Position numbers and translations under genes: made by a program. The notes beneath the pieces were generated by a model. It ran no database searches and was not told where the DNA came from. It was given only the letters and a program-made list of their open reading frames with translations. Below are positions 38,031 through 47,271 of a stretch of 64,000 nt of DNA, piece by piece. The DNA is from Mobilicoccus massiliensis. GTDB taxonomy: Bacteria > Actinomycetota > Actinomycetes > Actinomycetales > Dermatophilaceae. The first letter of the stretch is position 1. Each line of letters opens with the position of its first letter. The DNA is taken from assembly GCF_000826525.2 (NCBI RefSeq), contig NZ_LN651331.1:280323-344322 (forward strand), written 5' to 3'.

Positions 38031-38681
38031 ATGGCATCAGGACGGGCGCGCGGCGACGCGGCCTCCGACCTGCCCGGATCACCCGCTGACGTGGAGTACC
38101 CGAACGAGGAGCACCCCGCCGGGTACGACCGCGTCTGGACGATTCCGAACATCCTGTCGATGGTGCGGCTCGCCGGCCTGCCGGTGTTCCTCTGGCTCAT
38201 CGTCGACGGCCGCCTGGGGTGGGCCGTGGTCGTGCTCGTGATCTCCTCGGTGACCGACTTCCTCGACGGGGTCCTCGCGCGCCGCCTGCATCAGATCACG
38301 CGGCTGGGCCAGTCGCTCGACCCGGTCGCCGACCGGCTCTACATCCTGTGCACGCTGTTCGGGCTGTGGTTCGTCGGCGCACTGCCGTGGTGGTTCCTCG
38401 TCGCATTGCTCCTCCGCGACGTCGCCGGCTCGATCCTCGTCGCCCGCGTGCGCCGCGAGGGGTATCGGGGGCTGCCCGTCCACGACCTCGGCAAGGCCGG
38501 CACGTTCTCCCTGCTCGCCTCGTTCCCGATCCTGCTGCTCGCCTACCGTCTGCCCGGAGGCGCGGTCGACACCACGGCCCTCGCCGCCGGGTGGGCCTTC
38601 GCCTGGTGGGGCCTCGGACTCTACTGGATCTCCCTCGCGTACTACGTTCGCCAGACCCGCGACCTCACCCGGACGACGTGA
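38031..38681 (+). CDS. pgsA2: CDP-alcohol phosphatidyltransferase (PgsA2-like, phospholipid synthase)
   Basis: A 216-residue membrane enzyme that transfers a phosphatidyl group from CDP-diacylglycerol to an alcohol. The signature DFLDGVLAR, eight residues, then GQSLDPVAD is complete; about six hydrophobic segments are present. The position before the DUF881-Sbp-DUF881 genes equals that of mycobacterial pgsA2 (Rv1822), annotated as a phosphatidylglycerophosphate or cardiolipin synthase. The alcohol acceptor cannot be told from sequence. The stop shares one base with the next start (TGATG). Confidence 0.88.
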   Translation: MASGRARGDAASDLPGSPADVEYPNEEHPAGYDRVWTIPNILSMVRLAGLPVFLWLIVDGRLGWAVVVLVISSVTDFLDGVLARRLHQITRLGQSLDPVADRLYILCTLFGLWFVGALPWWFLVALLLRDVAGSILVARVRREGYRGLPVHDLGKAGTFSLLASFPILLLAYRLPGGAVDTTALAAGWAFAWWGLGLYWISLAYYVRQTRDLTRTT

Positions 38682-39628
38682 TGGCGGCACCACCCGGAGG
38701 CCACGGACACCCAGGGCCGACGCGACGCGTCGACGCCTCGATGTCCCTGCTCACCGACCTCATGGATCGCCCGCTCGACCCTGCCTACGAGGCCGCCCGC
38801 CGCGCCAGGCAGGCCCGCGGCTCCGAGACACCAGGGCGGCGCCGCCCCTGGAACACCGCGCTCGTCGGCGCGACCGCGGTCCTCACCGGGGTGCTCCTCG
38901 GGACCTCCGCGCTCACCTACGCCGGGCCGGAATCCCGCGACGGGCGCGCCGACCTGGTCGCCCGCATCGAGGAGCGCCGACAGGCGATCGAGACCGCCTC
39001 GGTACGCAACGTCGCCCTCGCCGACGAGATCCACGCCCGCGAGGCCGGGGCGCTCGGCCGGAACAGCGACGAGGCCGCGCAGCTCGAGCAACTCCGCGTC
39101 TCGGCCGGAGTCACGCCGGTCACCGGCCCGGGCGTGCGGATCACCCTCGACGACGCCCCCGGCCTCGACCCCATCGGCGGCGGCCCCCGGGACGAGACCG
39201 ACGACACCGGCCGCATCGTCTACCGCGACCTGCAGAACATCACCAACGACCTGTGGGCCGCCGGCGCCGAGGCCATCGCGATCAACGGTCACCGGCTCAC
39301 CTCGACCACGGCGATCCGGTTCGCCGGGGCGGCCGTTCTCGTCGGTTTCCGCCCGCTCGCCCGGCCCTATGTCATCGAGGCGGTCGTCGGGCCCGAGGGG
39401 CGGAGCGCCTTCCAACGAGGTGACGGCGGCCGCTATCTCGCCGACCTGCGGACGGCCTACTCCGCCCGGGCAGCGCTCGAGCGGGCGCAGAGCCTCTCGC
39501 TTCCCGCGGCCGACCCCCTCGCACTCGAGTACGCCCACCGCCCCGGCGGGGCACGGACGCCGCGCGGCTCGGCTCCGGCACCCCCGTCTCCCACGTCCCC
39601 GTCTCCGGCACCACAGGAGAAGCAATGA
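38681..39628 (+). CDS. DUF881-family membrane-anchored protein (first copy)
   Basis: One of two DUF881 proteins flanking Sbp in actinobacteria, function unknown but linked by position to cell-envelope and division genes. The 315 residues have one membrane helix near 60-80 (TALVGATAVLTGVLLGTSAL), a coiled-coil-like stretch (VARIEERRQAIETASVRN), and the outer domain with VTGPGVRITLDDAP and QNITNDLWAAGAEAIAINGHRLTS. The tail is Pro/Ser-rich. It overlaps sbp by 4 bp. Confidence 0.88.
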   Translation: MAAPPGGHGHPGPTRRVDASMSLLTDLMDRPLDPAYEAARRARQARGSETPGRRRPWNTALVGATAVLTGVLLGTSALTYAGPESRDGRADLVARIEERRQAIETASVRNVALADEIHAREAGALGRNSDEAAQLEQLRVSAGVTPVTGPGVRITLDDAPGLDPIGGGPRDETDDTGRIVYRDLQNITNDLWAAGAEAIAINGHRLTSTTAIRFAGAAVLVGFRPLARPYVIEAVVGPEGRSAFQRGDGGRYLADLRTAYSARAALERAQSLSLPAADPLALEYAHRPGGARTPRGSAPAPPSPTSPSPAPQEKQ

Positions 39629-39957
39629 TCCCCCTCATCGGTCTCGTCGTCGGGATCGTCCTCGGCCTCGTGCTGCAGCCGAGCGTGCCCCCGCTGTTGC
39701 AGCCCTACCTGCCGATCGCGGTGGTCGCGGCCCTCGACGCCGTGTTCGGAGGCCTGCGCGCCAGCCTCGACGGCATCTTCGACGACAAGGTCTTCGTCGT
39801 GTCGTTCCTCTCCAACGTCGTCGTCGCGGCCTTCATCGTGTTCCTCGGCGACCAGCTCGGGGTCGGCGCCCAGCTCTCGACCGGTGTCATCGTCGTCCTC
39901 GGCATCCGGATCTTCTCCAACGTGGCCGCGATCCGCCGCCACCTGTTCAAGGCGTGA
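39625..39957 (+). CDS. sbp: Small basic protein Sbp (DUF1290)
   Basis: A 110-residue integral membrane protein with three hydrophobic segments (IPLIGLVVGIVLGLVL, LPIAVVAALDAVFGGLRA, VSFLSNVVVAAFIVFLGD) and the family ending GIRIFSNVAAIRRHLFKA. Function is unknown; it always sits between DUF881 genes in this arrangement. Overlaps with both neighbours suggest coupled translation and a common complex. Confidence 0.92.
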   Translation: MIPLIGLVVGIVLGLVLQPSVPPLLQPYLPIAVVAALDAVFGGLRASLDGIFDDKVFVVSFLSNVVVAAFIVFLGDQLGVGAQLSTGVIVVLGIRIFSNVAAIRRHLFKA

Positions 39958-40730
39958 CGCGCATGAGCCACCCCGACGATCCGACGCCCGACGACGGCCG
40001 CACCGGCCGGGAGCCGGGGACCCGCCGTGGACTGCTCGCGATCCGCCCCACCCGATCCGCGATTCTCGCGGGCGTACTCACCCTCGGCCTGGGCCTCGCG
40101 ATCTCCGCCCAGATCCACCAGACCCGTGACCTCGGCCTCGAATCCCTGCGCGAGACCGAACTCGTCGGCATCCTCGACACCGTGACCTCGCGGGCGGCGC
40201 GCCTCGACGCCGAGACGAGGTCGCTCGAGGCCGAGCGGGCGCGCCTGTCCGACGGAAGCTCCGAGGAGGCGCAGCAGCGGGCGCAGCAACGCATCGACGA
40301 CCTCGGCATCCTCGCGGGCACCGCCCCCGCCGAGGGGCCCGGTGTGCGGATCAGCCTCGACCGCGGCTCCGAGGCGCCCACCGCCTCGGTCCTGCTCGAC
40401 CTCGTCCAGGAGTTGCGCGACGCCGGAGCGGAGGCCATCCAGATCGGCGACGTGCGGGTCGTCGCCTCCACGAGCTTCGTCGACCGCGACGGCGGGATCG
40501 CCGTCGACGGACACGCGGTGCGCTGGCCTCTCACGGTCCTCGCCATCGGCGACGGACGCACCCTCGCCTCCGCCCTGGCCATCCCCGGGGGCGTCGAGGA
40601 ATCGACCCGACAGCTCGGCGCGACGATCAAGGTCGATCCGGCGCCACGGGTTCTCGTGAATGCATTGCGACCCCCGAGTACGCCCCGATACGCTCGACCG
40701 GTGAGCCCGTCCGGGACGCAATCGCCCTGA
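39954..40730 (+). CDS. DUF881-family membrane-anchored protein (second copy)
   Basis: Related to the first DUF881 protein: membrane helix near residues 35-55 (SAILAGVLTLGLGLAIS), a heptad-like coiled coil (LDAETRSLEAERARLSD), then GPGVRISLDRGSE and LVQELRDAGAEAIQIGDVRVVAST. I used the GTG at 39954, which overlaps the sbp stop by 4 bp like other joins in this region; the ATG at 39963 is an equal alternative. It ends 43 bp before gcvH. Confidence 0.86.
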   Translation: MTRMSHPDDPTPDDGRTGREPGTRRGLLAIRPTRSAILAGVLTLGLGLAISAQIHQTRDLGLESLRETELVGILDTVTSRAARLDAETRSLEAERARLSDGSSEEAQQRAQQRIDDLGILAGTAPAEGPGVRISLDRGSEAPTASVLLDLVQELRDAGAEAIQIGDVRVVASTSFVDRDGGIAVDGHAVRWPLTVLAIGDGRTLASALAIPGGVEESTRQLGATIKVDPAPRVLVNALRPPSTPRYARPVSPSGTQSP

Positions 40731-40773
40731 CCAGCGTCCCGATCACCACGAGAAACAACGTCGAAGGAGAGTC

Positions 40774-41163
40774 ATGAGCGACCTGGAGTACCCGCAGGAA
40801 CTGCGCTACACGGCGGAGCACGAGTGGGTGCGCACCGGCAACGACGACGTCGTGCGGGTCGGCATCACCTCCTACGCCCAGGACGCCCTGGGCGACGTCG
40901 TCTTCGTCGACCTCCCCTCCGTCGGTGACGACGTGACCGCCGGCGACACGTGCGGCGAGATCGAGTCCACCAAGTCCGTCAGCGACCTCTTCAGCCCGCT
41001 CACCGGCGAGATCGTCGCCGTCAACGAGGGCCTCGAGGCCTCCTCCGAACTCGTCAACACCGACCCGTACGGCGAGGGCTGGATGTTCGAGCTCCAGGTG
41101 ACCGACCCCTCCCAGCTCGAGTCGCTCATGGACGCCGACGCCTACACCGAGACGCTCGACTGA
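40774..41163 (+). CDS. gcvH: Glycine cleavage system H protein
   Basis: The lipoyl carrier that shuttles the aminomethyl group between the P, T and L proteins. The 129 residues show AEHEWVRTG, GITSYAQDALGDVVFVDLPSVG and the lipoylation site ESTKSVSD with Lys67. GAAGGAGAG is a strong ribosome site. gcvP is 3 kb downstream behind a glycine riboswitch; gcvT is not in this window. Confidence 0.97.
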   Translation: MSDLEYPQELRYTAEHEWVRTGNDDVVRVGITSYAQDALGDVVFVDLPSVGDDVTAGDTCGEIESTKSVSDLFSPLTGEIVAVNEGLEASSELVNTDPYGEGWMFELQVTDPSQLESLMDADAYTETLD

Positions 41164-41389
41164 CGGCGAGAGCGCCGTTCGACGCGGGCGTCTCCCGGTG
41201 TGGGAGCCGTCCGCGTCGTCGTCGTCGTCGCGTCGGTGGTCGCCTTCGGTGTTCGGCGCCGACCTCGATCCTGCTGGGCGTCAGGGACTTCGGGAGAAGA
41301 CGCGACCGCGCCGGTGTCCCTCTTCGTTCACGCGACCGTCGACCTGTGGTCTAGGGTGAGATATCCCATCGAAAGGAAGGTGAGCCGTC

Positions 41390-41854
41390 ATGACCGACGA
41401 CATGGCGCAGAACCCCGCACAGGGCCAGGAGCCGCCGCGCGCCGATCCCGCCACCATGCGGTTCACCGGTGTGCCCGACGTCGACGTTCCGGCCGACGCC
41501 GACGTGCGCCTCTCTGCCGAGGACACCTCCACGATCGACGCCCTTCGCCCCGGCACGGCGCTGTTGCTCGTGCTGCGCGGCCCCAACACCGGCGCCCGGT
41601 TCCTGCTCGACTCGGCGATGACCACCACCGGTCGTCACCCCGACAGCGACATCTTCCTCGACGACGTCACCGTCTCCCGTAAGCACGCGGTGTTCCAGCA
41701 GGACGGCGACACGTTCGTCGTGCGCGACGTCGGCTCGCTCAACGGCACCTACGTCAACCGTGAGCGCATCGACTCCGCCGTTCTGCGTGCCGGCGACGAG
41801 GTGCAGATCGGCAAGTTCCGCCTCGTGTTCCACACCCCGCGCCCCTCGGCCTGA
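41390..41854 (+). CDS. garA: FHA-domain metabolic regulator, GarA/OdhI-like
   Basis: In relatives this protein, unphosphorylated, binds and inhibits 2-oxoglutarate dehydrogenase and switches glutamate metabolism, and is turned off by PknB/PknG phosphorylation. The 154 residues have an N-terminal tail with EDTSTIDAL (44-52) at the place of the conserved ETTS phosphosite, then the FHA domain with GRHPDSDI, SRKHA (96-100) and SLNGTYVN. TAGGGT at 41352-41357 and a GAAAGGAAGG ribosome site lead it. It starts a unit with ftsR. Confidence 0.93.
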   Translation: MTDDMAQNPAQGQEPPRADPATMRFTGVPDVDVPADADVRLSAEDTSTIDALRPGTALLLVLRGPNTGARFLLDSAMTTTGRHPDSDIFLDDVTVSRKHAVFQQDGDTFVVRDVGSLNGTYVNRERIDSAVLRAGDEVQIGKFRLVFHTPRPSA

Positions 41855-42573
41855 TGGCTCGGGCCGCGAGAGCGGCGGGATCCCGGATGAGCATCGGCAG
41901 GGTTCTCGATGCCCTGCGTCCGGACTTTCCCGACGTCACGATCTCGAAGATCCGTTTTCTCGAGGCAGAGGGGCTCGTGAGCCCGGAGCGCACGCCTTCG
42001 GGCTACCGCTCGTTCTCGCCCGACGACGTCGAACGTCTCCGGTTCGTGCTCACCGCACAGCGCGACCGGTTCTGGCCGTTGCGCGTCATCCGCGAGGCGC
42101 TCGACGCCCGTGATCGCGGCCTCGACGTCGGTCTCGACGCACCCGACGACGCGAGCGCGACGCCGCGCGTGCCGGCGGTCGCACCGGACGCCGACGTGCC
42201 GTCCACCCAGGCGTTGCTCGACGACGACCCCGAGTTCCGGCTCACCGCATCCGAACTCGCCCGCTCCTCCGGCCTCGACCCGGCGACCCTGGATGCGCTC
42301 GTCACCTACGGTCTGCTCGTTCCCGATTCCGACGGGCACTACGACGCCCGCGCGCTGCAGGTGGCGCGGGCGGCCGCCGAGCTCGCCGCCTACGGCCTCG
42401 AACCACGGCATCTGCGGCCCTTCCGCACCGCGGCCGACCGCGAGATCGGCCTGCTCCGCCAGATCTCCGCTCCGGCACGTCGCCGGTCCGACGAGGCGGG
42501 CCGTGAAGTGGCCGCCGACGTCCTGCGACACTGCATCGCGTTGCACACGGCGCTGGTCAAAGCAGGACTCTGA
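41854..42573 (+). CDS. ftsR: MerR-family regulator, FtsR-like
   Basis: A 239-residue DNA-binding protein. The N-terminal MerR helix-turn-helix is clear (SIGRVLDALRPDFPDVTISKIRFLEAEG seen in parts: TISKIRFLEAEGLV, PSGYRSFSPDDVERL). The C-terminal helical part is unlike metal or drug sensors. Orthologues after garA (mycobacterial Rv1828, corynebacterial FtsR) have been linked to activation of ftsZ and division genes. ATG overlaps the garA stop by one base, so the two are cotranslated. Confidence 0.9.
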   Translation: MARAARAAGSRMSIGRVLDALRPDFPDVTISKIRFLEAEGLVSPERTPSGYRSFSPDDVERLRFVLTAQRDRFWPLRVIREALDARDRGLDVGLDAPDDASATPRVPAVAPDADVPSTQALLDDDPEFRLTASELARSSGLDPATLDALVTYGLLVPDSDGHYDARALQVARAAAELAAYGLEPRHLRPFRTAADREIGLLRQISAPARRRSDEAGREVAADVLRHCIALHTALVKAGL

Positions 42574-42586
42574 CGGCCCGATCGCC

Positions 42587-42598
42587 TAGCGTGGAGAC
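42587..42598 (+). promoter_or_regulatory. TAGCGT -10 element before the DUF151 gene
   Basis: TAGCGT at 42587-42592 ends 6 nt before the GTG at 42599; GGAG in the spacer is too close for a normal ribosome site. Confidence 0.45.
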
Positions 42599-43141
42599 GT
42601 GATCGATGTCGACGTCCTCGGTGTCCGCGTGGAGATGCCCACGAACAACCCCATCGTGCTGCTGCGTGAGCGCGACGGCGATCGCTACCTGCCGGTGTGG
42701 ATCGGCGCGGCCGAAGCGGCGGCGATCGCCTACGCCCAGCAGGGCGTGGTGCCGCCCCGGCCGCTGACCCACGACCTCACGGTCGAGATCGTGCGCGCGC
42801 TCGGCCACACCCTGGAGGGAGTGCGCATCGTCGAGATGCGCGACTCGGTCTTCTACGCCGCCCTCGACTTCTCCGGCGGCATCGAGGTGGGCTCGCGCAC
42901 CTCCGACGCCATCGCGTTGGCGCTGCGCTGCGACGCCCCGATCCGGGTGGCCGAGGCCGTGATGGACGAGGCCGGGGTCATCGTCGACTCCGACGAGGAC
43001 GAGGAGGTCGAGAAGTTTCGCGAGTTCCTCGACCAGGTCTCGGCGGAGGACTTCCTCGGCGACGAGCCGGGGGAGGGGCCGGGTGACGAGCCGGGCGCGC
43101 CGTCCGGTTCCGGTGGGCCGCAGGGCGGCCCGAGCGCGTGA
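42599..43141 (+). CDS. DUF151 (bifunctional nuclease-like) protein
   Basis: A 180-residue protein of the DUF151/BFN family, some members of which show RNase and DNase activity. Conserved segments are PIVLLRERDGDRYLPVWIGAAEAAAIAYA, seen here as LPVWIGAAEAAAIAYAQQG, then VEIVRALGHTLEGVRIVEM and RTSDAIALALRCDAPI. The last 40 residues are acidic then Gly/Pro-rich and unconserved. It lies between the two MerR genes, as in mycobacteria (Rv1829). Confidence 0.9.
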   Translation: MIDVDVLGVRVEMPTNNPIVLLRERDGDRYLPVWIGAAEAAAIAYAQQGVVPPRPLTHDLTVEIVRALGHTLEGVRIVEMRDSVFYAALDFSGGIEVGSRTSDAIALALRCDAPIRVAEAVMDEAGVIVDSDEDEEVEKFREFLDQVSAEDFLGDEPGEGPGDEPGAPSGSGGPQGGPSA

Positions 43142-43352
43142 GTCGTCTCACCCCCAAGGCATCCCTGCGCGTCGACGGCGCATCGACGACTCATCGAGCG
43201 GTCGCGTGGGCGTGAGCGAGGAAGGATCCGGTGCGCGGCACGCCGCGCAGATCGTTGATGCGCGTGAGGCACCCCCCGTACCATCGGGAGTGGCCGACGG
43301 ATCCGCGCGAGTGCGTGGGCGTTCCGGCCCGCCGGTGAGAGGGAGGGACAGC

Positions 43353-43955
<603 letters not shown>

Positions 43956-44028
43956 CCGGGCGCGCTTCGCCTGCTCCCAGGCTGCCGCGGCTGCTCCGGA
44001 ACCCCGTGAGTCGCCCGGGACGCGATGT

Positions 44029-44034
44029 TAGTCT
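44029..44034 (+). promoter_or_regulatory. TAGTCT -10 element for the riboswitch-gcvP transcript
   Basis: TAGTCT puts the +1 near 44041, just before the aptamer. Confidence 0.5.
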
Positions 44035-44044
44035 GCGAGGGCTG

Positions 44045-44145
44045 CATGCTCACGCGTGAGAGACCGTCTGCCGGCCACCGGTGAGGCGGCGCCGAAGGGG
44101 CAACACTCCCCGTAACCTCTCAGGCTTCAGGAACGCGTGAGACTC
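44045..44145 (+). ncRNA. Glycine riboswitch upstream of gcvP
   Basis: The signature elements of a glycine aptamer occur in order: GCGTGAGAGACC (44054-44065), GGCGCCGAAGGGGCAA (44088-44103), CTCTCAGGC (44118-44126) and a closing strand GAACGCGTG that pairs with CACGCGTG at the start. Only one full aptamer is present. About 50 nt later GAGAG and GGCGCCGAAG recur (44193-44207) in a 7-bp hairpin, possibly a reduced second aptamer or the switching stem. The AGGAGG of gcvP follows at 44236. Glycine would be expected to raise gcvP expression. Confidence 0.85.
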
Positions 44146-44247
44146 GGCACCGTGGAGCCGCTGACGGCACGACGTCGGGGGTGACTCGTGGGGAGAGGGC
44201 GCCGAAGACGGCGCCTGCGCCCGATCCCGCCCATCAGGAGGTCGTCG

Positions 44248-47127
44248 ATGACCCAGCCCGTTCCCCCGGCATTCGCCGAGCGTCACATCGGTCCCGGTGA
44301 CGCCGAGACCGAAGAGATGCTCGAGGTCGTCGGGGCGTCCAGTCTCGACGCGTTGATCGACGCGGCCATCCCGGCCGGCATCCGTGCCGAGAAGCCGCTC
44401 GACATCGAGGCCGCCGCGAGCGAGCAGGCCGTCATCGACGAGCTGCGTGCGATCGCCGACGAGAACACCGTCGTCACCTCGATGATCGGCCTCGGCTACT
44501 ACGGCACCCACACCCCGCCGGTGGTCAAGCGCAACATCCTCGAGAACCCGGCCTGGTACACCGCGTACACGCCGTACCAGCCGGAGATCTCCCAGGGCCG
44601 CCTCGAGGCGCTCCTCAACTTCCAGACCGTGGTCTCCGACCTCACCGGGCTCGACGTGGCCAACGCCTCGATGCTCGACGAGGGCACGGCGGCGGCCGAG
44701 GCGATGACCCTCATGCGCCGCGCGGCCAAGGCCAAGGAGGGCGCGGTCCTCGTGCTCGACTCCCGCCTGCTGCCGCAGACGGTGGGTGTCATCGAGACCC
44801 GCGCGTTGCCGCTGGGCATCGAGACCGTCATCGTCGACCTCGACGACATCGACTCCGCCGACGCGCTCTCGTTCGCCGTCGACGGCAAGCCGGTGTTCGG
44901 CGTCATCGTGCAGTACCCCGGCAAGGACGGCGAGATCCGCGACTTCCGCAAGCTCGCCGACGCCGCCCACGGTCTCGGCGCCCTCGTCACCGCGGCCGCC
45001 GACCTGCTCGCCCTCACCCTGCTCGCCGAGCCGGCCTCGTGGGGTGCCGACGTCGCCGTCGGGTCCTCCCAGCGCTTCGGCGTGCCGATGGGTTTCGGAG
45101 GCCCGCACGCCGGTTACATGGCCGTCGGCCAGAAGCTGTCGCGCACGATGCCCGGCCGTCTCGTGGGCGTCAGCGTCGACGTCGAGGGCAAGCCGGGCTA
45201 CCGGCTCGCGCTGCAGACCCGCGAACAGCACATCCGCCGCGAGAAGGCGACGAGCAACATCTGCACCGCGCAGGTCCTCCTCGCGGTCATGGCCTCGATG
45301 TACGCCGTGTGGCACGGCCCGGTCGGCCTCAAGAACATCGCCCTGCACGCCCACGGCCACGCGAAGGCGCTCGGCGAGGCTCTGGCCGCCGGGGGAGTGG
45401 ACGTCACCACGGCCCGCTTCTTCGACACCATCACGGTCTCGGTGCCCGGGCGGGCCGCCGAGATCACCGCGAAGGCCCTCGAGAACGGGGTCAACCTCTG
45501 CGTCGTCGACGACGACACCCTCTCGATCAGCACCGACGAGACCACGGTGCTCGGCGATCTCGTCGCCGTCTGTGACGCGTTCGGAGTCGAGGCACCGACC
45601 GGCGTCGACACCGTCGAGCCCGACTTCGGCGACGTCGCGCGCACCTCCGAGTACCTCACGCACCCGGTCTTCCACGCCCACCGCAGCGAGACCGCGATGC
45701 TGCGTTACCTGCGCCGCCTCGCCGACCGCGACTATGCGCTCGACCGCGGCATGATCCCGCTCGGCTCGTGCACGATGAAGCTCAACGCCACGACCGAGAT
45801 GGAGTCCATCACCTGGCCCGAGTTCGCGTCGCTGCACCCCTTCGCGCCCGCCGACCAGACGAAGGGCATCCGCGACCTCGCCGGGCAGCTCTCGGCGTGG
45901 CTCGTCGAGATCACCGGCTACGACGAGGTGTCGCTGCAGCCCAACGCCGGCTCACAGGGCGAGCTCGCCGGCCTCATGGCGATCCGCGCCTACCACCGCG
46001 CCAACGGTGACGACGAACGCACCGTCTGCCTCATCCCGAGCAGCGCGCACGGCACCAACGCCGCGAGTGCCGCGATGGCCGGGCTGCAGGTCGTCGTCGT
46101 CAAGTCCGCCTCCGACGGCTCGATCGACATGGACGACCTGCGCGCCAAGATCGACAAGCACGGTGACCGCCTCGCGGCGATCATGGTGACCTACCCCTCG
46201 ACGCACGGCGTGTACGAGGACACGATCACCGAACTGTGCGAGCTCGTCCACGCGGCCGGCGGCCAGGTCTACGTCGACGGCGCCAACATGAACGCCCTCG
46301 TCGGGGTCGCGCGCCCGGGGCACTTCGGTGCCGACGTGAGCCACCTCAACCTCCACAAGACGTTCTGCATCCCGCACGGTGGCGGCGGCCCCGGCGTGGG
46401 CCCGGTCGGCGTGCGCTCGCACCTCGCGCCCTACCTGCCCAACCACCCCCTCGCGGCGGAGGCGGGCCCCTCGACCGGTGTCGGCCCGATCTCGGCGGCC
46501 CCGTTCGGCTCGGCGAGCATCCTGCCGATCAGTTGGGCCTACATCCGGCTCATGGGCAGCGCCGGCCTCACCGCCGCCACGCACCTCGCCGTGCTCAACG
46601 CCAACTACATCGCGGCGCGGCTGCGGGACTCCTACCCCGTGCTGTACACGGGCGAGAACGGTCTCGTCGCACACGAGTGCATCCTCGACCTGCGCGAGCT
46701 GACGAAGATCAGCGGAGTCACCGTCGACGACGTGGCCAAGCGCCTCATCGACTACGGCTTCCACGCGCCGACGATGAGCTTCCCCGTGGCGGGCACGCTC
46801 ATGGTGGAGCCCACCGAGAGCGAGGACAAGGGCGAGATCGACCGGTTCTGCGACGCGATGATCGCGATCCGCGCCGAGATCCAGGACGTCATCGACGGCA
46901 AGGTCGCGGTCGACAAGAGCGTTCTACGCGGTGCTCCGCACACCGCTCACAGCCTCGCGGGGGAGTGGGACGCGGAGTACGACCGCATGACCGCGGCCTA
47001 CCCGGCCGGCGTCGACCCGCGGGCCAAGTACTGGCCCCCGGTGCGCCGCATCGACGGTGCGCACGGCGACCGCAACCTCATCTGCTCCTGCCCGCCGCCG
47101 GAGGCGTTCGAGGAGTCCGAGGACTGA
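44248..47127 (+). CDS. gcvP: Glycine dehydrogenase (decarboxylating), GcvP
   Basis: The PLP-dependent P protein that decarboxylates glycine and passes the aminomethyl group to GcvH. The 959-residue protein is a fused alpha-beta form: [10 protein letters not shown] and [19 protein letters not shown] (read here as [13 protein letters not shown]) in the N-half, [14 protein letters not shown] and the cofactor lysine Lys704 in [17 protein letters not shown] in the C-half. ATG at 44248 follows AGGAGG by 6 nt. Control by the upstream glycine riboswitch is likely. Confidence 0.97.
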   Translation: MTQPVPPAFAERHIGPGDAETEEMLEVVGASSLDALIDAAIPAGIRAEKPLDIEAAASEQAVIDELRAIADENTVVTSMIGLGYYGTHTPPVVKRNILENPAWYTAYTPYQPEISQGRLEALLNFQTVVSDLTGLDVANASMLDEGTAAAEAMTLMRRAAKAKEGAVLVLDSRLLPQTVGVIETRALPLGIETVIVDLDDIDSADALSFAVDGKPVFGVIVQYPGKDGEIRDFRKLADAAHGLGALVTAAADLLALTLLAEPASWGADVAVGSSQRFGVPMGFGGPHAGYMAVGQKLSRTMPGRLVGVSVDVEGKPGYRLALQTREQHIRREKATSNICTAQVLLAVMASMYAVWHGPVGLKNIALHAHGHAKALGEALAAGGVDVTTARFFDTITVSVPGRAAEITAKALENGVNLCVVDDDTLSISTDETTVLGDLVAVCDAFGVEAPTGVDTVEPDFGDVARTSEYLTHPVFHAHRSETAMLRYLRRLADRDYALDRGMIPLGSCTMKLNATTEMESITWPEFASLHPFAPADQTKGIRDLAGQLSAWLVEITGYDEVSLQPNAGSQGELAGLMAIRAYHRANGDDERTVCLIPSSAHGTNAASAAMAGLQVVVVKSASDGSIDMDDLRAKIDKHGDRLAAIMVTYPSTHGVYEDTITELCELVHAAGGQVYVDGANMNALVGVARPGHFGADVSHLNLHKTFCIPHGGGGPGVGPVGVRSHLAPYLPNHPLAAEAGPSTGVGPISAAPFGSASILPISWAYIRLMGSAGLTAATHLAVLNANYIAARLRDSYPVLYTGENGLVAHECILDLRELTKISGVTVDDVAKRLIDYGFHAPTMSFPVAGTLMVEPTESEDKGEIDRFCDAMIAIRAEIQDVIDGKVAVDKSVLRGAPHTAHSLAGEWDAEYDRMTAAYPAGVDPRAKYWPPVRRIDGAHGDRNLICSCPPPEAFEESED

Positions 47128-47147
47128 CCGAACCGCGTCGTCGCGGC

Positions 47148-47172
47148 GCCCTCGCCGCCCCAGGGCGAGGGC
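47148..47172 (+). terminator. Hairpin terminator after gcvP
   Basis: GCCCTCGCC (47148-47156) pairs with GGCGAGGGC (47164-47172). A second 11-bp hairpin (47196-47229, CGGCCCCGGAG arm) lies just ahead of the next gene's TACAGT element. Confidence 0.7.
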
Positions 47173-47271
47173 ACGCCAACTGCGTTCTCACTGCACGGCC
47201 CCGGAGCGTCATGAGCCACTCCGGGGCCGTACAGTGTGCGCCACCGGTACCTCGAACGAACGGTGGAGCCC

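Noticed and set aside
44050..45837. A 595-codon frame antisense to gcvP and the riboswitch
   Set aside because: Low-complexity V/G/R/E composition, typical of a shadow frame; the gcvP frame is certain.
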